A DNA stretch of 64,000 bases from Thiomonas sp. (GTDB taxonomy: Bacteria; Pseudomonadota; Gammaproteobacteria; Burkholderiales; Burkholderiaceae_C), in contig DAICZP010000117.1 in assembly GCA_027311065.1 (NCBI GenBank), positions 45,923 to 109,922 on the forward strand. Direction: 5' to 3'. Under the pieces are notes generated by a model. That model was not told the DNA's origin and searched no databases. It saw only the letters and a list, made by a program, of their open reading frames with translations. How positions within the stretch are numbered: the stretch's first letter is position 1; every line of letters begins with the position of its first letter. This document shows positions 43,616 to 53,111 of the stretch, one piece after another. Both the position numbers and the translations under genes were made by a program.

Positions 43616-45784
43616 TTACCGACGTTTCCAGATACTGACTTCCGAGATGGTGTGCTGATGCTTGCGCCGGGTCTCGCGTATGACGAACGGCACGTCGCGC
43701 GGCGTGCCGACGAGGTCGAAATGCGGTGACAGCATCGCCTTCAGTCCGTCGAGGGTGGTGACGTTCTCGCCGTCGCGCTTGAAACCGCCGATCCACTCCT
43801 CGCGCTTCGTATGGTCCTCGAGCCATGTGTAGGGTGAAGCCAGCAGCAGCAGCCCACCCGGGTTCAAGCGGGCGTGAACGTCCCGCAGGAAAAGCGCCGG
43901 ACTGTAGAGTCGGTCGATCAGATTGGCGGCGAGAATGAGGTCGTAGCCGCTGAGCGCGCTTTTGAGATTGCACGCGTCGCCCTGCAGGAACGCAACGCGT
44001 GATGCGGTGTGCGCGAGGCCGAATTGCTCCAATGTTCGCTCGTGGTACGACACCAGATCGCCCTCGTCCACCACCGCATAGCGCACCCGCCCCTGCTCGG
44101 CCATCTGCGTGCCGACACCGACGAAGCGCGCGGAAAAATCCACACCCGTGACGTGTTCGAACCGACGCGCCAATTCGAACGTCGCACGTCCGGTTGCGCA
44201 CCCGAGATCAAGGGCGCGACGCGCCGGTGCGTCACCCAGGGCTTCGAGCGCGAGGCGCGCCAGCGCTGCCGGGAAGTTCGGCACACCAAAACACGGGTCA
44301 CCATAGTGGAACTCGCAATAATCGGCCACCAGGCGATCGGTCTCGTAATGCGAATCGGGTGGCTGCACCGCGGGGGCCCCCACGACGTAACGGAATCCGG
44401 CATGCTGGAAAAAATGGCGGCGGAACGCGTAGCGCGACCATGGCAGCGCCTCGTTGCCACACGAAATCCACGACCCGCCCTTGATGACGGCATGGAGCCC
44501 GTCAAACGTCGGCGTCGTGAAATCATCGTAGATCGGGTGAACCTTGAATCCAGGGAAAGGATAGGTTGGCGTGTCGGTCCACTGCCAGACATTGCCCACC
44601 ACGTCGTACAGCGGTCCGTGCGCGAAACGATTCACCGGACACGACGACGCCCAGTGTTGAAGCTCCAGGTTGGCCTGCAGCGGAGGCGACTGCGGCAGGT
44701 CGGGCACTCCGGCGTACACACGCATGGCCTGCCACTCGTCCTCGGTGGGGAGGCGGACCGGCTGTCCCGTCTCGCGCGCCATCCAGGCGCAAAACGCCCA
44801 CGCCTCGTGGAAGTTCGTCTCCACCGGCCAGTCCCAGCGCATCGGCACCTCCTCGGCGAGCAGGCGCAGGCGCCACCCGCCGTCTTCCGGCACCCAGAAC
44901 GTCGGGTGGCGCACCCGCGCGAAACGCTTCCAGGCACGGCCCTCGTCGCTCCACAGTGCATCGTCGTCGTAGCCGCCGGCATCGACGAACGCGAGGAACT
45001 CGGCGTTGCTGACCAGGCAGCGCGCAGCCTTGAACGCGGTTACCTCGGCTCGGTGGTCGCCGAACTCGTTGTCCCAGCCATACACCAGTGGATCAGCACG
45101 CTCCCGACCCAGGCGCAGTGCGCATGCGGGAATGTCGACCAGACCGTTTGCAGGTGCCGCGCCGCTGTGCTCACATGGGCGCCACGCCGCGTTCGGACGC
45201 ACGTAGCGCAGCTGATGCTGGCGGATCAGTACCGATGAGGTCTCCAGGTGAATGCGCTCGTGCTCGATCCCCATCAGGATGACCCACCAAGGACTGTCCC
45301 AGCCCACGGCAACCGGCTCCGGAAGTCGCTCGATCACCCCGTCCACCAACGCGCGCACCCGCTCGCGGTAGGTGCGCACCTCGGCGACCGTCGGCCAGGC
45401 GTAATGGGCCTCGTCGAGGTCGTCCCAGCTCATTTCGTCGACACCGACGGCGCACAGCGACTCCAGCCGCGGATCCAGGCGCGCATCGACCATGCCGGCG
45501 AGAACCAACTTGTTGACAAAAAACGTCGCCGTATGCCCGAAATAAAAAATCAAGGGATGACGCAAGCTGATCGGTTTGACGAAATAGGCTTCTTCGTCGG
45601 CCAATACGTCGAATAATCGTGTGTAGAGCGCGAACGTCGCGTGAAAGGACGCACGAATCGCGCGACGGAGCAAAACCGGATCCTGGTTCGTCAACAGCGT
45701 GGAGCCGAGATCGCCAATGTGACCGGGGTGGCGCGAATGCTCTGGAGGGGCTTGCCTATCTTCAAGAATCTGCATCTGTTCCAT
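43616..45784 (-). CDS. ovoA: ovothiol synthase OvoA (5-histidylcysteine sulfoxide synthase/methyltransferase)
   Basis: Bifunctional enzyme of 722 residues that joins cysteine to the C5 position of histidine with oxygen and then methylates the imidazole to make ovothiol A. The DinB-like N-terminal domain carries the non-heme iron histidines (FGHTATFF, H84; EHERIHLETS, H175 and H179). The middle is a formylglycine-generating-enzyme/sulfatase-modifying fold (VIKGGSWISCGNEALPWSR, RRHFFQHAGFRYV). The C-terminal third is a SAM methyltransferase (ALDLGCATGRATFELA). This three-domain build separates OvoA from EgtB, which lacks the methyltransferase. The ATG at 45784 is preferred to an upstream TTG. 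It stands alone, divergent from ureD. Confidence 0.92.
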   Translation of the reverse strand: MEQMQILEDRQAPPEHSRHPGHIGDLGSTLLTNQDPVLLRRAIRASFHATFALYTRLFDVLADEEAYFVKPISLRHPLIFYFGHTATFFVNKLVLAGMVDARLDPRLESLCAVGVDEMSWDDLDEAHYAWPTVAEVRTYRERVRALVDGVIERLPEPVAVGWDSPWWVILMGIEHERIHLETSSVLIRQHQLRYVRPNAAWRPCEHSGAAPANGLVDIPACALRLGRERADPLVYGWDNEFGDHRAEVTAFKAARCLVSNAEFLAFVDAGGYDDDALWSDEGRAWKRFARVRHPTFWVPEDGGWRLRLLAEEVPMRWDWPVETNFHEAWAFCAWMARETGQPVRLPTEDEWQAMRVYAGVPDLPQSPPLQANLELQHWASSCPVNRFAHGPLYDVVGNVWQWTDTPTYPFPGFKVHPIYDDFTTPTFDGLHAVIKGGSWISCGNEALPWSRYAFRRHFFQHAGFRYVVGAPAVQPPDSHYETDRLVADYCEFHYGDPCFGVPNFPAALARLALEALGDAPARRALDLGCATGRATFELARRFEHVTGVDFSARFVGVGTQMAEQGRVRYAVVDEGDLVSYHERTLEQFGLAHTASRVAFLQGDACNLKSALSGYDLILAANLIDRLYSPALFLRDVHARLNPGGLLLLASPYTWLEDHTKREEWIGGFKRDGENVTTLDGLKAMLSPHFDLVGTPRDVPFVIRETRRKHQHTISEVSIWKRR

Positions 45785-45894
45785 TGTTGTTTTCTCGCAC
45801 AAGCATTGGTGAACGGTCTAAAGCTCTGGATCATTATCGATTTTCGGGCGAGAGTCTGCAGTCAGCGAATGCTTTTTTTCATGCCCACAGTGCC

Positions 45895-46758
45895 ATGACG
45901 ACCTTTGCCACGCCAGCCGAGACATCCTCGAGCTGGCCCTCACACCTCGATCTGCACGCGATGCGCCGGGGCGCACGCACCACGACACTCGCGCGCCACC
46001 ATGGCGCCTTGCGCGTGCTTGCCCCTTTGTACCCTGAAGACGATGCCATTTGCCACCATGTCCTCGTGCACCCCCCCGGTGGCCTGGTGGCCGGCGACAC
46101 CATCGACATCAGCCTGCGCATCGACGAAGGCGCGCATGCGCTCGTGACCACCCCGGGGGCGACGCGCTTTTATCGCAGCGAGGGGGCAACGGCTGCGCAG
46201 TCCGTCAAGGCCGTGCTTGGCGACGGTGCGCGTCTGGAGTGGTTACCGCTGGAAGCCATCGCTTTCGCCGGTTGCATCGCCAGCAATCGCGCGGAGTTTT
46301 TTCTGGCACCGAACGCCGAAGTGATGGGCTGGGACCTGCTCGCGCTGGGGCTGCCCGCGGCCGGCCGCGCATTTGACGCGGGAAGCATCATGCAACACCT
46401 TGAAATTCCCGGGGTCTGGCTGGAGCACGGATACGTGGGTGGCACCGATGCCACATTGCTCGACGCCCCAGGCGGCCTCGCGGGCCATCGCGCGCTCGGC
46501 ACGATGTGGTTTGCCGCAGGCAGGGCGCTGGAATCCGCACGCGCCCAAGCAATGCTCGACGCCGCCCGCGAAACCCTCGGCGGCGAGCCCGGTACCGCGC
46601 AGATCGGCGTCACGCTGGCGCACCCGCAGGTCATGGTCGTACGCGCGCTCGATGCGCGCATCGAACCGATCCAGGATGCCTTCCGCCGGGTCTGGCACGC
46701 ATGGCGCCCCCTGGCTTGGGGGCTGAAGCCATGCGAACCGCGCGTTTGGCGCACCTGA
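45895..46758 (+). CDS. ureD: urease accessory protein UreD
   Basis: Urease maturation factor of 287 residues that with UreF and UreG forms the complex delivering nickel to apo-urease. Recognised from HPPGGLVAGDTIDISLRIDEGAHALVTTPGATRFYRS and LEWLPLEAIAF. The start at 45895 is chosen because the frame upstream overlaps the divergent ovoA gene and its leader. It is separated from ureABCEFG by the whole urt operon on the other strand, so it needs its own promoter. Confidence 0.93.
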   Translation: MTTFATPAETSSSWPSHLDLHAMRRGARTTTLARHHGALRVLAPLYPEDDAICHHVLVHPPGGLVAGDTIDISLRIDEGAHALVTTPGATRFYRSEGATAAQSVKAVLGDGARLEWLPLEAIAFAGCIASNRAEFFLAPNAEVMGWDLLALGLPAAGRAFDAGSIMQHLEIPGVWLEHGYVGGTDATLLDAPGGLAGHRALGTMWFAAGRALESARAQAMLDAARETLGGEPGTAQIGVTLAHPQVMVVRALDARIEPIQDAFRRVWHAWRPLAWGLKPCEPRVWRT

Positions 46759-46777
46759 ACCCCGTCCAGAGCCCTGG

Positions 46778-47470
46778 TCAGACAGCGATCAGGTCACGCA
46801 CACCATGGGCGTCCATCTCTTCGCCGCGTCCGGCACTGATGACCTCGCCGCGCGCCATGACGGTATAGCGGTCGGCCAGGGCGCGAGCAAAGTCGTAGTA
46901 CTGCTCGACCAGGAGTATGGCCATGTCGCCGCGGGCGGCCAGGGTGCGGATCACGCGTTCGATGTCCTTGATGATCGACGGTTGGATACCCTCGGTCGGC
47001 TCGTCAAGCACCAGCAATCTCGGTTTCATCGCCAAAGCGCGGGCAATCGCCAGCTGCTGCTGCTGGCCGCCCGAGAGATCGCCGCCGCGACGGTGCATCA
47101 TTTGCGACAGCACCGGGAACAAGCTGAACAACTCAGGGGGAATCGGTGCCCGGGCCGGCCCGGCGGCCATTCCCATGCGGAGATTCTCCTCAACCGTCAG
47201 GCGCGCGAAGATCTCACGCCCCTGCGGGACATAGCCGATGCCAAGACGCGCGCGCTCCTCCGGGCGCAGCCGATCGATGCGCTGGCCGCCAAGACGGATT
47301 TCCCCCTCACGGATCGGAACCAACCCCATCAGCGCCCTGAGGAGTGTGGTCTTACCGACGCCATTGCGACCCAACAAGGTATGAACCTCCCCCGCCGCAA
47401 CGCGCAAGCCGACGCCGCGAAGAATGTGGCTGCCGCCATAGTATTGGTGAATGGTGTCGATCTCGAGCAT
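46778..47470 (-). CDS. urtE: urea ABC transporter ATPase UrtE
   Basis: Second ATPase of the urea importer, 230 residues. Walker A GRNGVGKTTLLRALMG, signature LSGGQQQQLAIARAL, Walker B LLVLDEPTEGIQPSI; the EGIQPSIIKDIERVI stretch is typical of UrtE. The ATG at 47470 begins MLEIDTIHQYYGGSHIL. It follows urtD by 5 bases and is the last gene of the operon, convergent with ureD. Confidence 0.93.
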   Translation of the reverse strand: MLEIDTIHQYYGGSHILRGVGLRVAAGEVHTLLGRNGVGKTTLLRALMGLVPIREGEIRLGGQRIDRLRPEERARLGIGYVPQGREIFARLTVEENLRMGMAAGPARAPIPPELFSLFPVLSQMMHRRGGDLSGGQQQQLAIARALAMKPRLLVLDEPTEGIQPSIIKDIERVIRTLAARGDMAILLVEQYYDFARALADRYTVMARGEVISAGRGEEMDAHGVRDLIAV

Positions 47471-47475
47471 CGCTG

Positions 47476-48303
47476 TCAGCGTCCCAGGTAAACCTCGATC
47501 ACGCGCGGATCCGCCTGCACCTGCTGAAGGCTTCCCTCGGCCAGCACGCATCCCTCGTGCAACACCGTCACCCGGTCAGCGATGCGCCGCACGAACTCCA
47601 TGTCATGCTCGACGACCACGAGCGTGTGCCGCCCCGCCAGCGACTTGAACAACTCGGCTGTCCGCTCGGTTTCCGCGTCTGTCATGCCTGCCACTGGTTC
47701 ATCGAGCAGCAACAGCGTGGGCTCGAGCATCAACAACATGCCGATCTCGAGCCATTGCTTCTGGCCATGCGAAAGATCGCCGGCGCGACGCGTCAGATGT
47801 TGCTGCAACTCGACCATCTCCAGGACTTCCTCCAGACGCGCACGCTGCGATGCATCCAGCCGGAACCGCAGGCTGCGACGCGCGCGCTTGTCGACCTTGA
47901 GCGCAAGTTCAAGGTTATCCTGCACGCTGAATTCCTCGAACACCGTCGGCTTCTGGAATTTTCTCCCGATCCCTGCTGCCACCACCTGATGCTCACGCAG
48001 CCGCAGCAGGTCGATGGTCTGTCCGAACCACGCGCTTCCACTGTCCGGGCGGGTCTTGCCGGTGATGACATCCATCATCGTGGTCTTGCCGGCACCGTTG
48101 GGGCCGATGATGCAGCGCAACTCGCCAATATCCACCGAGAGGGTGAGCTTGTTGAGCGCGCGAAAGCCATCGAAGCTGACACTGATGTCGTCGAGATACA
48201 AGGCGACGCCATGACTTCCGTCCAGGCCCTTGCCCCGCATATGGCCCCAGCCGGCTTCACCGCCATCGACGAAGACGACGTTGCGCCAATCGATGTCAGA
48301 CAT
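47476..48303 (-). CDS. urtD: urea ABC transporter ATPase UrtD
   Basis: First ATPase of the urea importer, 275 residues. Walker A GPNGAGKTTMMDVITG, RKFQKPTVFEEFSV as in UrtD, signature-region LSHGQKQWLEIGMLL and Walker B LLLDEPVAGMTDAE. The ATG at 48303 overlaps the urtC stop by 8 bases. A 30-residue N-terminal extension precedes the ATPase fold. Confidence 0.93.
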   Translation of the reverse strand: MSDIDWRNVVFVDGGEAGWGHMRGKGLDGSHGVALYLDDISVSFDGFRALNKLTLSVDIGELRCIIGPNGAGKTTMMDVITGKTRPDSGSAWFGQTIDLLRLREHQVVAAGIGRKFQKPTVFEEFSVQDNLELALKVDKRARRSLRFRLDASQRARLEEVLEMVELQQHLTRRAGDLSHGQKQWLEIGMLLMLEPTLLLLDEPVAGMTDAETERTAELFKSLAGRHTLVVVEHDMEFVRRIADRVTVLHEGCVLAEGSLQQVQADPRVIEVYLGR

Positions 48304-49402
48304 CACGCTTCCTCCACGCGCCAAGCAAACCCACGACCCCGCGCGGCGCCCATAATGTGACCGCAATGAACAGGGCACCCAGCAGGTACAGCCACGCCTG
48401 CGGAAGCGCAACCGTGAGCCAGCTTTTCGCACCATTCACCAGGACGGCGCCGATGATGGGCCCGATCAGGGTGCCACGCCCACCGATGGCGGTCCAGATG
48501 GCAATTTCGATCGAATTCGCAGTCGACATTTCGCTCGGGTTGATGATGCCGACCTGCGGCGCATACAGCGCACCCGCGAGCCCGCACATCATGGCCGAGA
48601 CCGTCCATGCCCCCAACTTGAACCACAAGGGGTTATATCCGCAGAACATCACCCGGCTTTCTGCATCGCGGATTGCACCCAGCACGCGCCCGAAACGACT
48701 TTGCACCAGCCAGCGGGCGAACAGGAAGCACGCAGCAAGTGCCACCGCGCTGGCGACGAACAACGACACCGTCATGGCGTTGGTTCCGACGGGAAAGCCC
48801 AACAGCCACTTGTAGCCGGTCAACCCGTTATTGCCCCCGAACCCGGTTTCGTTGCGAAAGAACAAAAGCATGGCTGCGTAAGTCATCGCCTGCGTGATGA
48901 TGGAGAAATACACCCCCTTGATGCGAGACCGGAACGCGAAAAACCCGAACACGAAAGCAAGCAGGCCCGGTACGGCGAGCGCCAGAAACAGGGCATAGGC
49001 GAAATGCCCGGTTCCTGCCCAGTACCAGGGAAAACGGGTCCACTGCATGTACTGCATGAAATCAGGCAAGGTGCCACCCGCCGCGGTCGCGGCGCGATCG
49101 AGGTACATGCCCATGGCGTAACCGCCAAGCGCAAAGAACAGTCCGTGCCCGAGCGAGAGGATGCCCGCATAGCCCCAGACCAGATCCATGGCCAGGGCAA
49201 CGATCGCGTAACAGAGAATCTTGCCGGTCAAGCCGATCCAGTAGGCCGACACGTGCAGACCGCTCGCACGCGGCACCACCAGTGCCGCAAGCGGCACCAG
49301 CACGCACGCCACCAGCAGACACACCGCCAACGTCCACCAGCCCCAGCGTGGAAGCAATGGTGGCGGGGCCTGCAATTGCACGTTCGGTGAAGCTTTCATC
49401 AT
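48296..49402 (-). CDS. urtC: urea ABC transporter permease UrtC
   Basis: LivM-type permease of 368 residues with about ten hydrophobic segments. UrtC features are MDLVWGYAGILSLGHGLFFALGGYAMGMYL and the loop QSRFGRVLGAIRDAESRVMFCGYNPLWFKLG. The start overlaps the urtB stop by four bases (49399-49402). Confidence 0.93.
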   Translation of the reverse strand: MMKASPNVQLQAPPPLLPRWGWWTLAVCLLVACVLVPLAALVVPRASGLHVSAYWIGLTGKILCYAIVALAMDLVWGYAGILSLGHGLFFALGGYAMGMYLDRAATAAGGTLPDFMQYMQWTRFPWYWAGTGHFAYALFLALAVPGLLAFVFGFFAFRSRIKGVYFSIITQAMTYAAMLLFFRNETGFGGNNGLTGYKWLLGFPVGTNAMTVSLFVASAVALAACFLFARWLVQSRFGRVLGAIRDAESRVMFCGYNPLWFKLGAWTVSAMMCGLAGALYAPQVGIINPSEMSTANSIEIAIWTAIGGRGTLIGPIIGAVLVNGAKSWLTVALPQAWLYLLGALFIAVTLWAPRGVVGLLGAWRKRDV

Positions 49403-50988
49403 CCCTCCGCGTTGCGCCCCTTGAGGGCAAACAGGCCTTGCGGGCGCTTCTGGATGAACAGCACGATCGCCACCAGCACCGCGATTTTCGCGAGCACAGC
49501 ACCGGCCACGCCTTCAAGCAGGGTATTCACGACACCCAGCCCCAGGGCCGCCAGGGTCGTTCCGGCAAGTTGGCCGACACCCCCAAGCACGACGACCATG
49601 AAGCAATCGACGATATACCCTCCACCCATGTCGGGGGCGACATTGCCAACCTGGCTGAGCGCGCAGCCGGCAAGTCCAGCAATACCGGTTCCAAGGCCGA
49701 ACGCCAACATGTCGACCCGCGGCGTGCGCACGCCCACGCAGGCCGCCATCGTCCGATTCTGGGTGACGGCGCGGACGAACAGCCCCAGACGCGTGCGTGC
49801 CAGCAATAACCACATCGCCACCAGCACGACGAGCGTGAATCCAATGATCACAATACGGTTGTACGGGAGCGTGACATTGCTCATCAGTTGCAACCCACCC
49901 GACATCCACGGCGGGTTGTCCACTTGGACGTTCTGCGGCCCGAATACGCTGCGCACGGCCTGGATCAGAACCAGACTGATACCCCAAGTCGCTAGCAGCG
50001 TTTCGAGCGGACGCCCGTACAGACGTCTGATCACCAGGCGCTCGACCACCATTCCCACGCTGGCCGAGACCAGAAACGCCACTGGTAGCGCGACGGGCAG
50101 CGCCCACGCCACCGCATTGGGGGCGTGACGCTGGAACAAGCCCTGCACGACGTACGTGGCATAGGCGCCGAGCATGATGAATTCGCCCTGCGCCATATTG
50201 ATCACGCCCATCAAGCCGTACGTCACTGCCAGTCCGAGCGCCGCCAACAACAAGATACTGCCGAGGCTGATCCCGGAGAACACCGTGGCAGCGCGCGCGC
50301 CCCATGCTGCGCGGGTGTCGATCTCCGAGATGCTTTTTGCGATCCGGGCACGCACGGCAGGGTCGGTCTCCGCGGCCAGCCGCTGCGCAAGCAGCGCGCG
50401 CAGGCCAGGGTCGGCCGTCGTGCCGAGCTCGCGCGCCGCCGCGATGCGTTGCGCAGGATCCTGCGCCATCAGCGCTCCCACCGCATGGAGCCGCAGCAGG
50501 CGCGCGCGAATGTCAGGATCATGCTCGGTGCGCAAGGCCCGCGCCAGCAACGCGGGGGGGACGGCACCCGGGTTTTGCTCCAACCGCTGCACGGCGCGCA
50601 ATCTCGCTCCGCGATCGGCGGCAAACAGATCCAGCGCCGCCCGTGCGGCCTGCAAGGCGCGCCGCATGTAATTGTTGCTCACGACCCCCTGCGCTGCGCC
50701 ACCGGGGGTGACCGGGGCGCCCGACGCCGCATCCACCCACCCATTGCCGTGCTGCACCTCCACGCGATCGCCGTCCACCTGCACCGCATCACCGAGCAAG
50801 GCACCCAGGAACGGTGCCAGTCGGCCACCCGGATCGGGCTGTTGCATCGCTTGCTGCACGGCGGCGATGCGCGCATCGCTGGAGCCGCTGACCATCGCCA
50901 GCGCCTCGGCCTGGGTGAGCGCATGCGCCGACGGCGCCAGCGCCACCGACGCCGCCAACCCCAAAGCGATCAGGACGGCGCGCATCAT
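49399..50988 (-). CDS. urtB: urea ABC transporter permease UrtB
   Basis: LivH-type permease of 529 residues. A signal peptide (MMRAVLIALGLAASVALAPS) and about 200 residues of helical, HEAT-like periplasmic sequence (RLLRLHAVGALMAQDPAQRI) precede the permease proper (GVINMAQGEFIMLGAYATYV; TWGISLVLIQAVRSVFGPQN). This long N-terminal extension is usual for proteobacterial UrtB. The start is two bases after the urtA stop. Confidence 0.93.
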   Translation of the reverse strand: MMRAVLIALGLAASVALAPSAHALTQAEALAMVSGSSDARIAAVQQAMQQPDPGGRLAPFLGALLGDAVQVDGDRVEVQHGNGWVDAASGAPVTPGGAAQGVVSNNYMRRALQAARAALDLFAADRGARLRAVQRLEQNPGAVPPALLARALRTEHDPDIRARLLRLHAVGALMAQDPAQRIAAARELGTTADPGLRALLAQRLAAETDPAVRARIAKSISEIDTRAAWGARAATVFSGISLGSILLLAALGLAVTYGLMGVINMAQGEFIMLGAYATYVVQGLFQRHAPNAVAWALPVALPVAFLVSASVGMVVERLVIRRLYGRPLETLLATWGISLVLIQAVRSVFGPQNVQVDNPPWMSGGLQLMSNVTLPYNRIVIIGFTLVVLVAMWLLLARTRLGLFVRAVTQNRTMAACVGVRTPRVDMLAFGLGTGIAGLAGCALSQVGNVAPDMGGGYIVDCFMVVVLGGVGQLAGTTLAALGLGVVNTLLEGVAGAVLAKIAVLVAIVLFIQKRPQGLFALKGRNAEG

Positions 50989-50990
50989 GG

Positions 50991-52232
50991 TCAGGCGTTC
51001 TTGGGCTTGGGGATGTAGCGGCTCCACGATTCGCCCGGCACAAGTCCGGCCGACTTCCACACCACGTCGAACTGACCGTCCCCGCGCAACTGACCAATGT
51101 AGACCGGCTTGCTCAAATACTGATTTTCGAGCATTTCCACCACATGCCCGCTTGGGGCCGAGAACTTTTGCCCGATCAGGGCCTTGCGCACGGCGTCGAC
51201 CTTGACCGACTTGGCTTTCTCGACCGCTTGCTTCCACATGTGTATGCCGATGTAAGACGCTTCCATCGGGTCGTCGGTGACTGGATAGTCCTTCAAACCC
51301 TTGGCCTTCACATAGTCCTTCCACGACTTGATGAATGTCGCGTTTTGCGGGCTCTTGAGCGATTCGAAGTAGTTCCAGGCCGTGAGCTGGCCGATCAGGG
51401 GCTTGGCGTCCATGCCCGCGATTTCCTGTTCGGCGACCGAAAAGCCAATCACCGGGATATCGGTGGCCTTGATCCCCTGATTACCAAGCTCCTTGTAGAA
51501 CGGGACGTTGGAGTCGCCATTGACGGTGGAGATCACACAGGTCGGCCCGCCAGTGGCGAACTTCTTGATGTCAGCGACGATGTTCTGGTAGTTGCTGAAA
51601 CCAAACGGGGTGTAAACCTCGGCGATATCCGAATCCTTCACACCCTTCGAGTGGAGGAAGCCGCGCAGGATGGCATTGGTGGTACGTGGATAGACATAGT
51701 CGGTGCCAAGCAGGAAAAAGCGCTTCGCACCGCCGCCGTCCTTGCTCATCAGGTACTCGGTCGCCGGAATCGCTTGTTGGTTCGGCGCCGCGCCGGTGTA
51801 CACCACATGCGGGTTCTGTTCCTGCCCTTCGAACTGCACCGGGTAGAACAACAGGCCACCGAGTTCGTCGAGCACCGGAAGCACCGACTTGCGCGACACC
51901 GAAGTCCAGCAACCAAAAATGGCTGCGACTTTTTCCTGCGAAATCAGCTGTCGCGCCTTTTCGGCGAACAGCGGCCAGTTCGAAGCCGGATCCACCACGA
52001 CCGGTTCGATCATGTGTCCGTCGACGCCGCCGGCGGCGTTGATCTGGGCGATGGTCATCAGATCCACGTCCTTCAGCGCGGTCTCGGAAATGGCCATCGT
52101 GCCCGACAGCGAATGCAGGATACCGACCTTGATCGGTGCCTTCTTGGCGGCGATCGCCGGGAAGGGAAGTGAGCTGGCGGCCGCGGCGGCGACGCCGGAG
52201 CCGAGCGTTTTCAATGCTTGACGACGATCCAT
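50991..52232 (-). CDS. urtA: urea ABC transporter substrate-binding protein UrtA
   Basis: Periplasmic urea-binding protein of 413 residues. The N terminus [20 protein letters not shown] with twin arginines suggests Tat export. UrtA landmarks are [35 protein letters not shown] and [20 protein letters not shown]. It heads the urtABCDE operon behind a consensus sigma-54 promoter, which fits expression under nitrogen limitation. Confidence 0.95.
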   Translation of the reverse strand: MDRRQALKTLGSGVAAAAASSLPFPAIAAKKAPIKVGILHSLSGTMAISETALKDVDLMTIAQINAAGGVDGHMIEPVVVDPASNWPLFAEKARQLISQEKVAAIFGCWTSVSRKSVLPVLDELGGLLFYPVQFEGQEQNPHVVYTGAAPNQQAIPATEYLMSKDGGGAKRFFLLGTDYVYPRTTNAILRGFLHSKGVKDSDIAEVYTPFGFSNYQNIVADIKKFATGGPTCVISTVNGDSNVPFYKELGNQGIKATDIPVIGFSVAEQEIAGMDAKPLIGQLTAWNYFESLKSPQNATFIKSWKDYVKAKGLKDYPVTDDPMEASYIGIHMWKQAVEKAKSVKVDAVRKALIGQKFSAPSGHVVEMLENQYLSKPVYIGQLRGDGQFDVVWKSAGLVPGESWSRYIPKPKNA

Positions 52233-52292
52233 TCCTAAAATCCTCCAAGATTGGTCAATGACGAGGCGTCGAGGTGCTGCACTCCTGGCGTC

Positions 52293-52308
52293 TGCAATTC
52301 GCGTGCCA
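52293..52308 (-). promoter_or_regulatory. sigma-54 promoter of urtA
   Basis: On the minus strand TGGCAC (-24), a five-base spacer GCGAA and TTGCA (-12) match the consensus without a mismatch. Transcription should start near 52281, leaving a leader of about 50 bases. Confidence 0.85.
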
Positions 52309-52358
52309 TGTGCTGCACCGCGACAACACCATCACGCACGCACCGGACATGGACGTGA

Positions 52359-52375
52359 TGAACCATGTCGGTGCA
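52359..52375. promoter_or_regulatory. NtrC-type enhancer site 1
   Basis: TGAACCATGTCGGTGCA matches the NtrC consensus TGCACCRNNNYGGTGCA at every position but one. It lies about 85 bases from the predicted starts of both divergent transcripts. Confidence 0.65.
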
Positions 52376-52389
52376 TGGGCATGGCCGCG

Positions 52390-52406
52390 TGCCGCACTGC
52401 GGTGCG
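52390..52406. promoter_or_regulatory. NtrC-type enhancer site 2
   Basis: TGCCGCACTGCGGTGCG matches the NtrC consensus at 14 of 17 positions. It is exactly 31 bases (three helical turns) from site 1, the spacing expected for cooperative binding. Confidence 0.5.
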
Positions 52407-52424
52407 CGTCCATGCCCGATTCGC

Positions 52425-52440
52425 GGGCATGGTTCTTGCG
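52425..52440 (+). promoter_or_regulatory. candidate sigma-54 promoter of ureABCEFG
   Basis: GGGCAT, five bases, TTGCG: the invariant GG and GC are kept at correct spacing, with mismatches at the outer positions. It faces ureA, whose start is 48 bases downstream, and shares the two NtrC-type sites with the urtA promoter. Confidence 0.5.
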
Positions 52441-52488
52441 AAAATGGACGCGTCACAGCACCGTTGCATGACCGCACAGGACCGCACC

Positions 52489-52791
52489 ATGGATCTTTCG
52501 CCCCGCGATATCGACAAGTTGCTCATCTTCACCGCCGGCCTGCTCGCAGAGCGGCGTCGCGCGCGCGGTCTCAAACTCAATATTCCCGAGGCTATTGCCT
52601 ATATCAGCGCCGCGGTGCTCGAGGGCGCACGCGACGGGCGCAGCGTGGCGGAGTTGATGCATTTCGGGCAGACCCTGCTGACGCGCGATGACGTCATGGA
52701 GGGCGTCGCCGAACTGGTTCCTGACATCCAGGTCGAGGCAACCTTTCCGGACGGCACCAAATTGGTCACTGTCCACCATCCCATCCCATGA
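52489..52791 (+). CDS. ureA: urease gamma subunit UreA
   Basis: Smallest urease subunit, 100 residues, recognised from [27 protein letters not shown] and [21 protein letters not shown]. Separate ureA and ureB genes, as here, are the usual bacterial arrangement. The stop overlaps an ATG at 52788. Confidence 0.96.
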   Translation: MDLSPRDIDKLLIFTAGLLAERRRARGLKLNIPEAIAYISAAVLEGARDGRSVAELMHFGQTLLTRDDVMEGVAELVPDIQVEATFPDGTKLVTVHHPIP

Positions 52792-52805
52792 CGCAGGAGC
52801 TGCCA

Positions 52806-53111
52806 ATGACCCCCGGAGAAATTCTTGTCGCACCCGACGATCTGGTCCTCAACCCGGGGCGCCCGGTGCGTACCCTGCTGGTCGAGAATGCCGGGGATCG
52901 CCCGATTCAAGTCGGCTCGCACTACCACTTCGCGGAGACCAACGCCGCCCTGCGCTTCGATCGGGCCGCTGCCCGCGGTATGCGCCTGAACATTGCCTCC
53001 GGCACGGCCGTGCGCTTCGAGCCAGGCCAGCAACGCACCGTCGAGCTCGTCGCCTACGCGGGCGCGCGCCGGGTGGTCGGATTCCAGGGTCAGATCATGG
53101 GAGCGCTGTAA
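52806..53111 (+). CDS. ureB: urease beta subunit UreB
   Basis: Structural urease subunit of 101 residues starting [20 protein letters not shown] and containing [19 protein letters not shown]. The ATG at 52806 has AGGAG at ideal distance and matches the family's usual N terminus; an ATG at 52788 overlapping ureA would add six residues. The stop TAA overlaps the ureC ATG by one base. Confidence 0.95.
   Translation: MTPGEILVAPDDLVLNPGRPVRTLLVENAGDRPIQVGSHYHFAETNAALRFDRAAARGMRLNIASGTAVRFEPGQQRTVELVAYAGARRVVGFQGQIMGAL

Noticed and set aside
43616-45784. EgtB (ergothioneine) instead of OvoA
   Set aside because: The fused C-terminal methyltransferase and the absence of egtD nearby fit OvoA; EgtB proteins stop after the FGE-like domain.
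52341-52357. GCACCGGACATGGACGT as a third NtrC-type site
   Set aside because: The right half deviates from GGTGCA at several positions, and spacing to the other sites is not helical.
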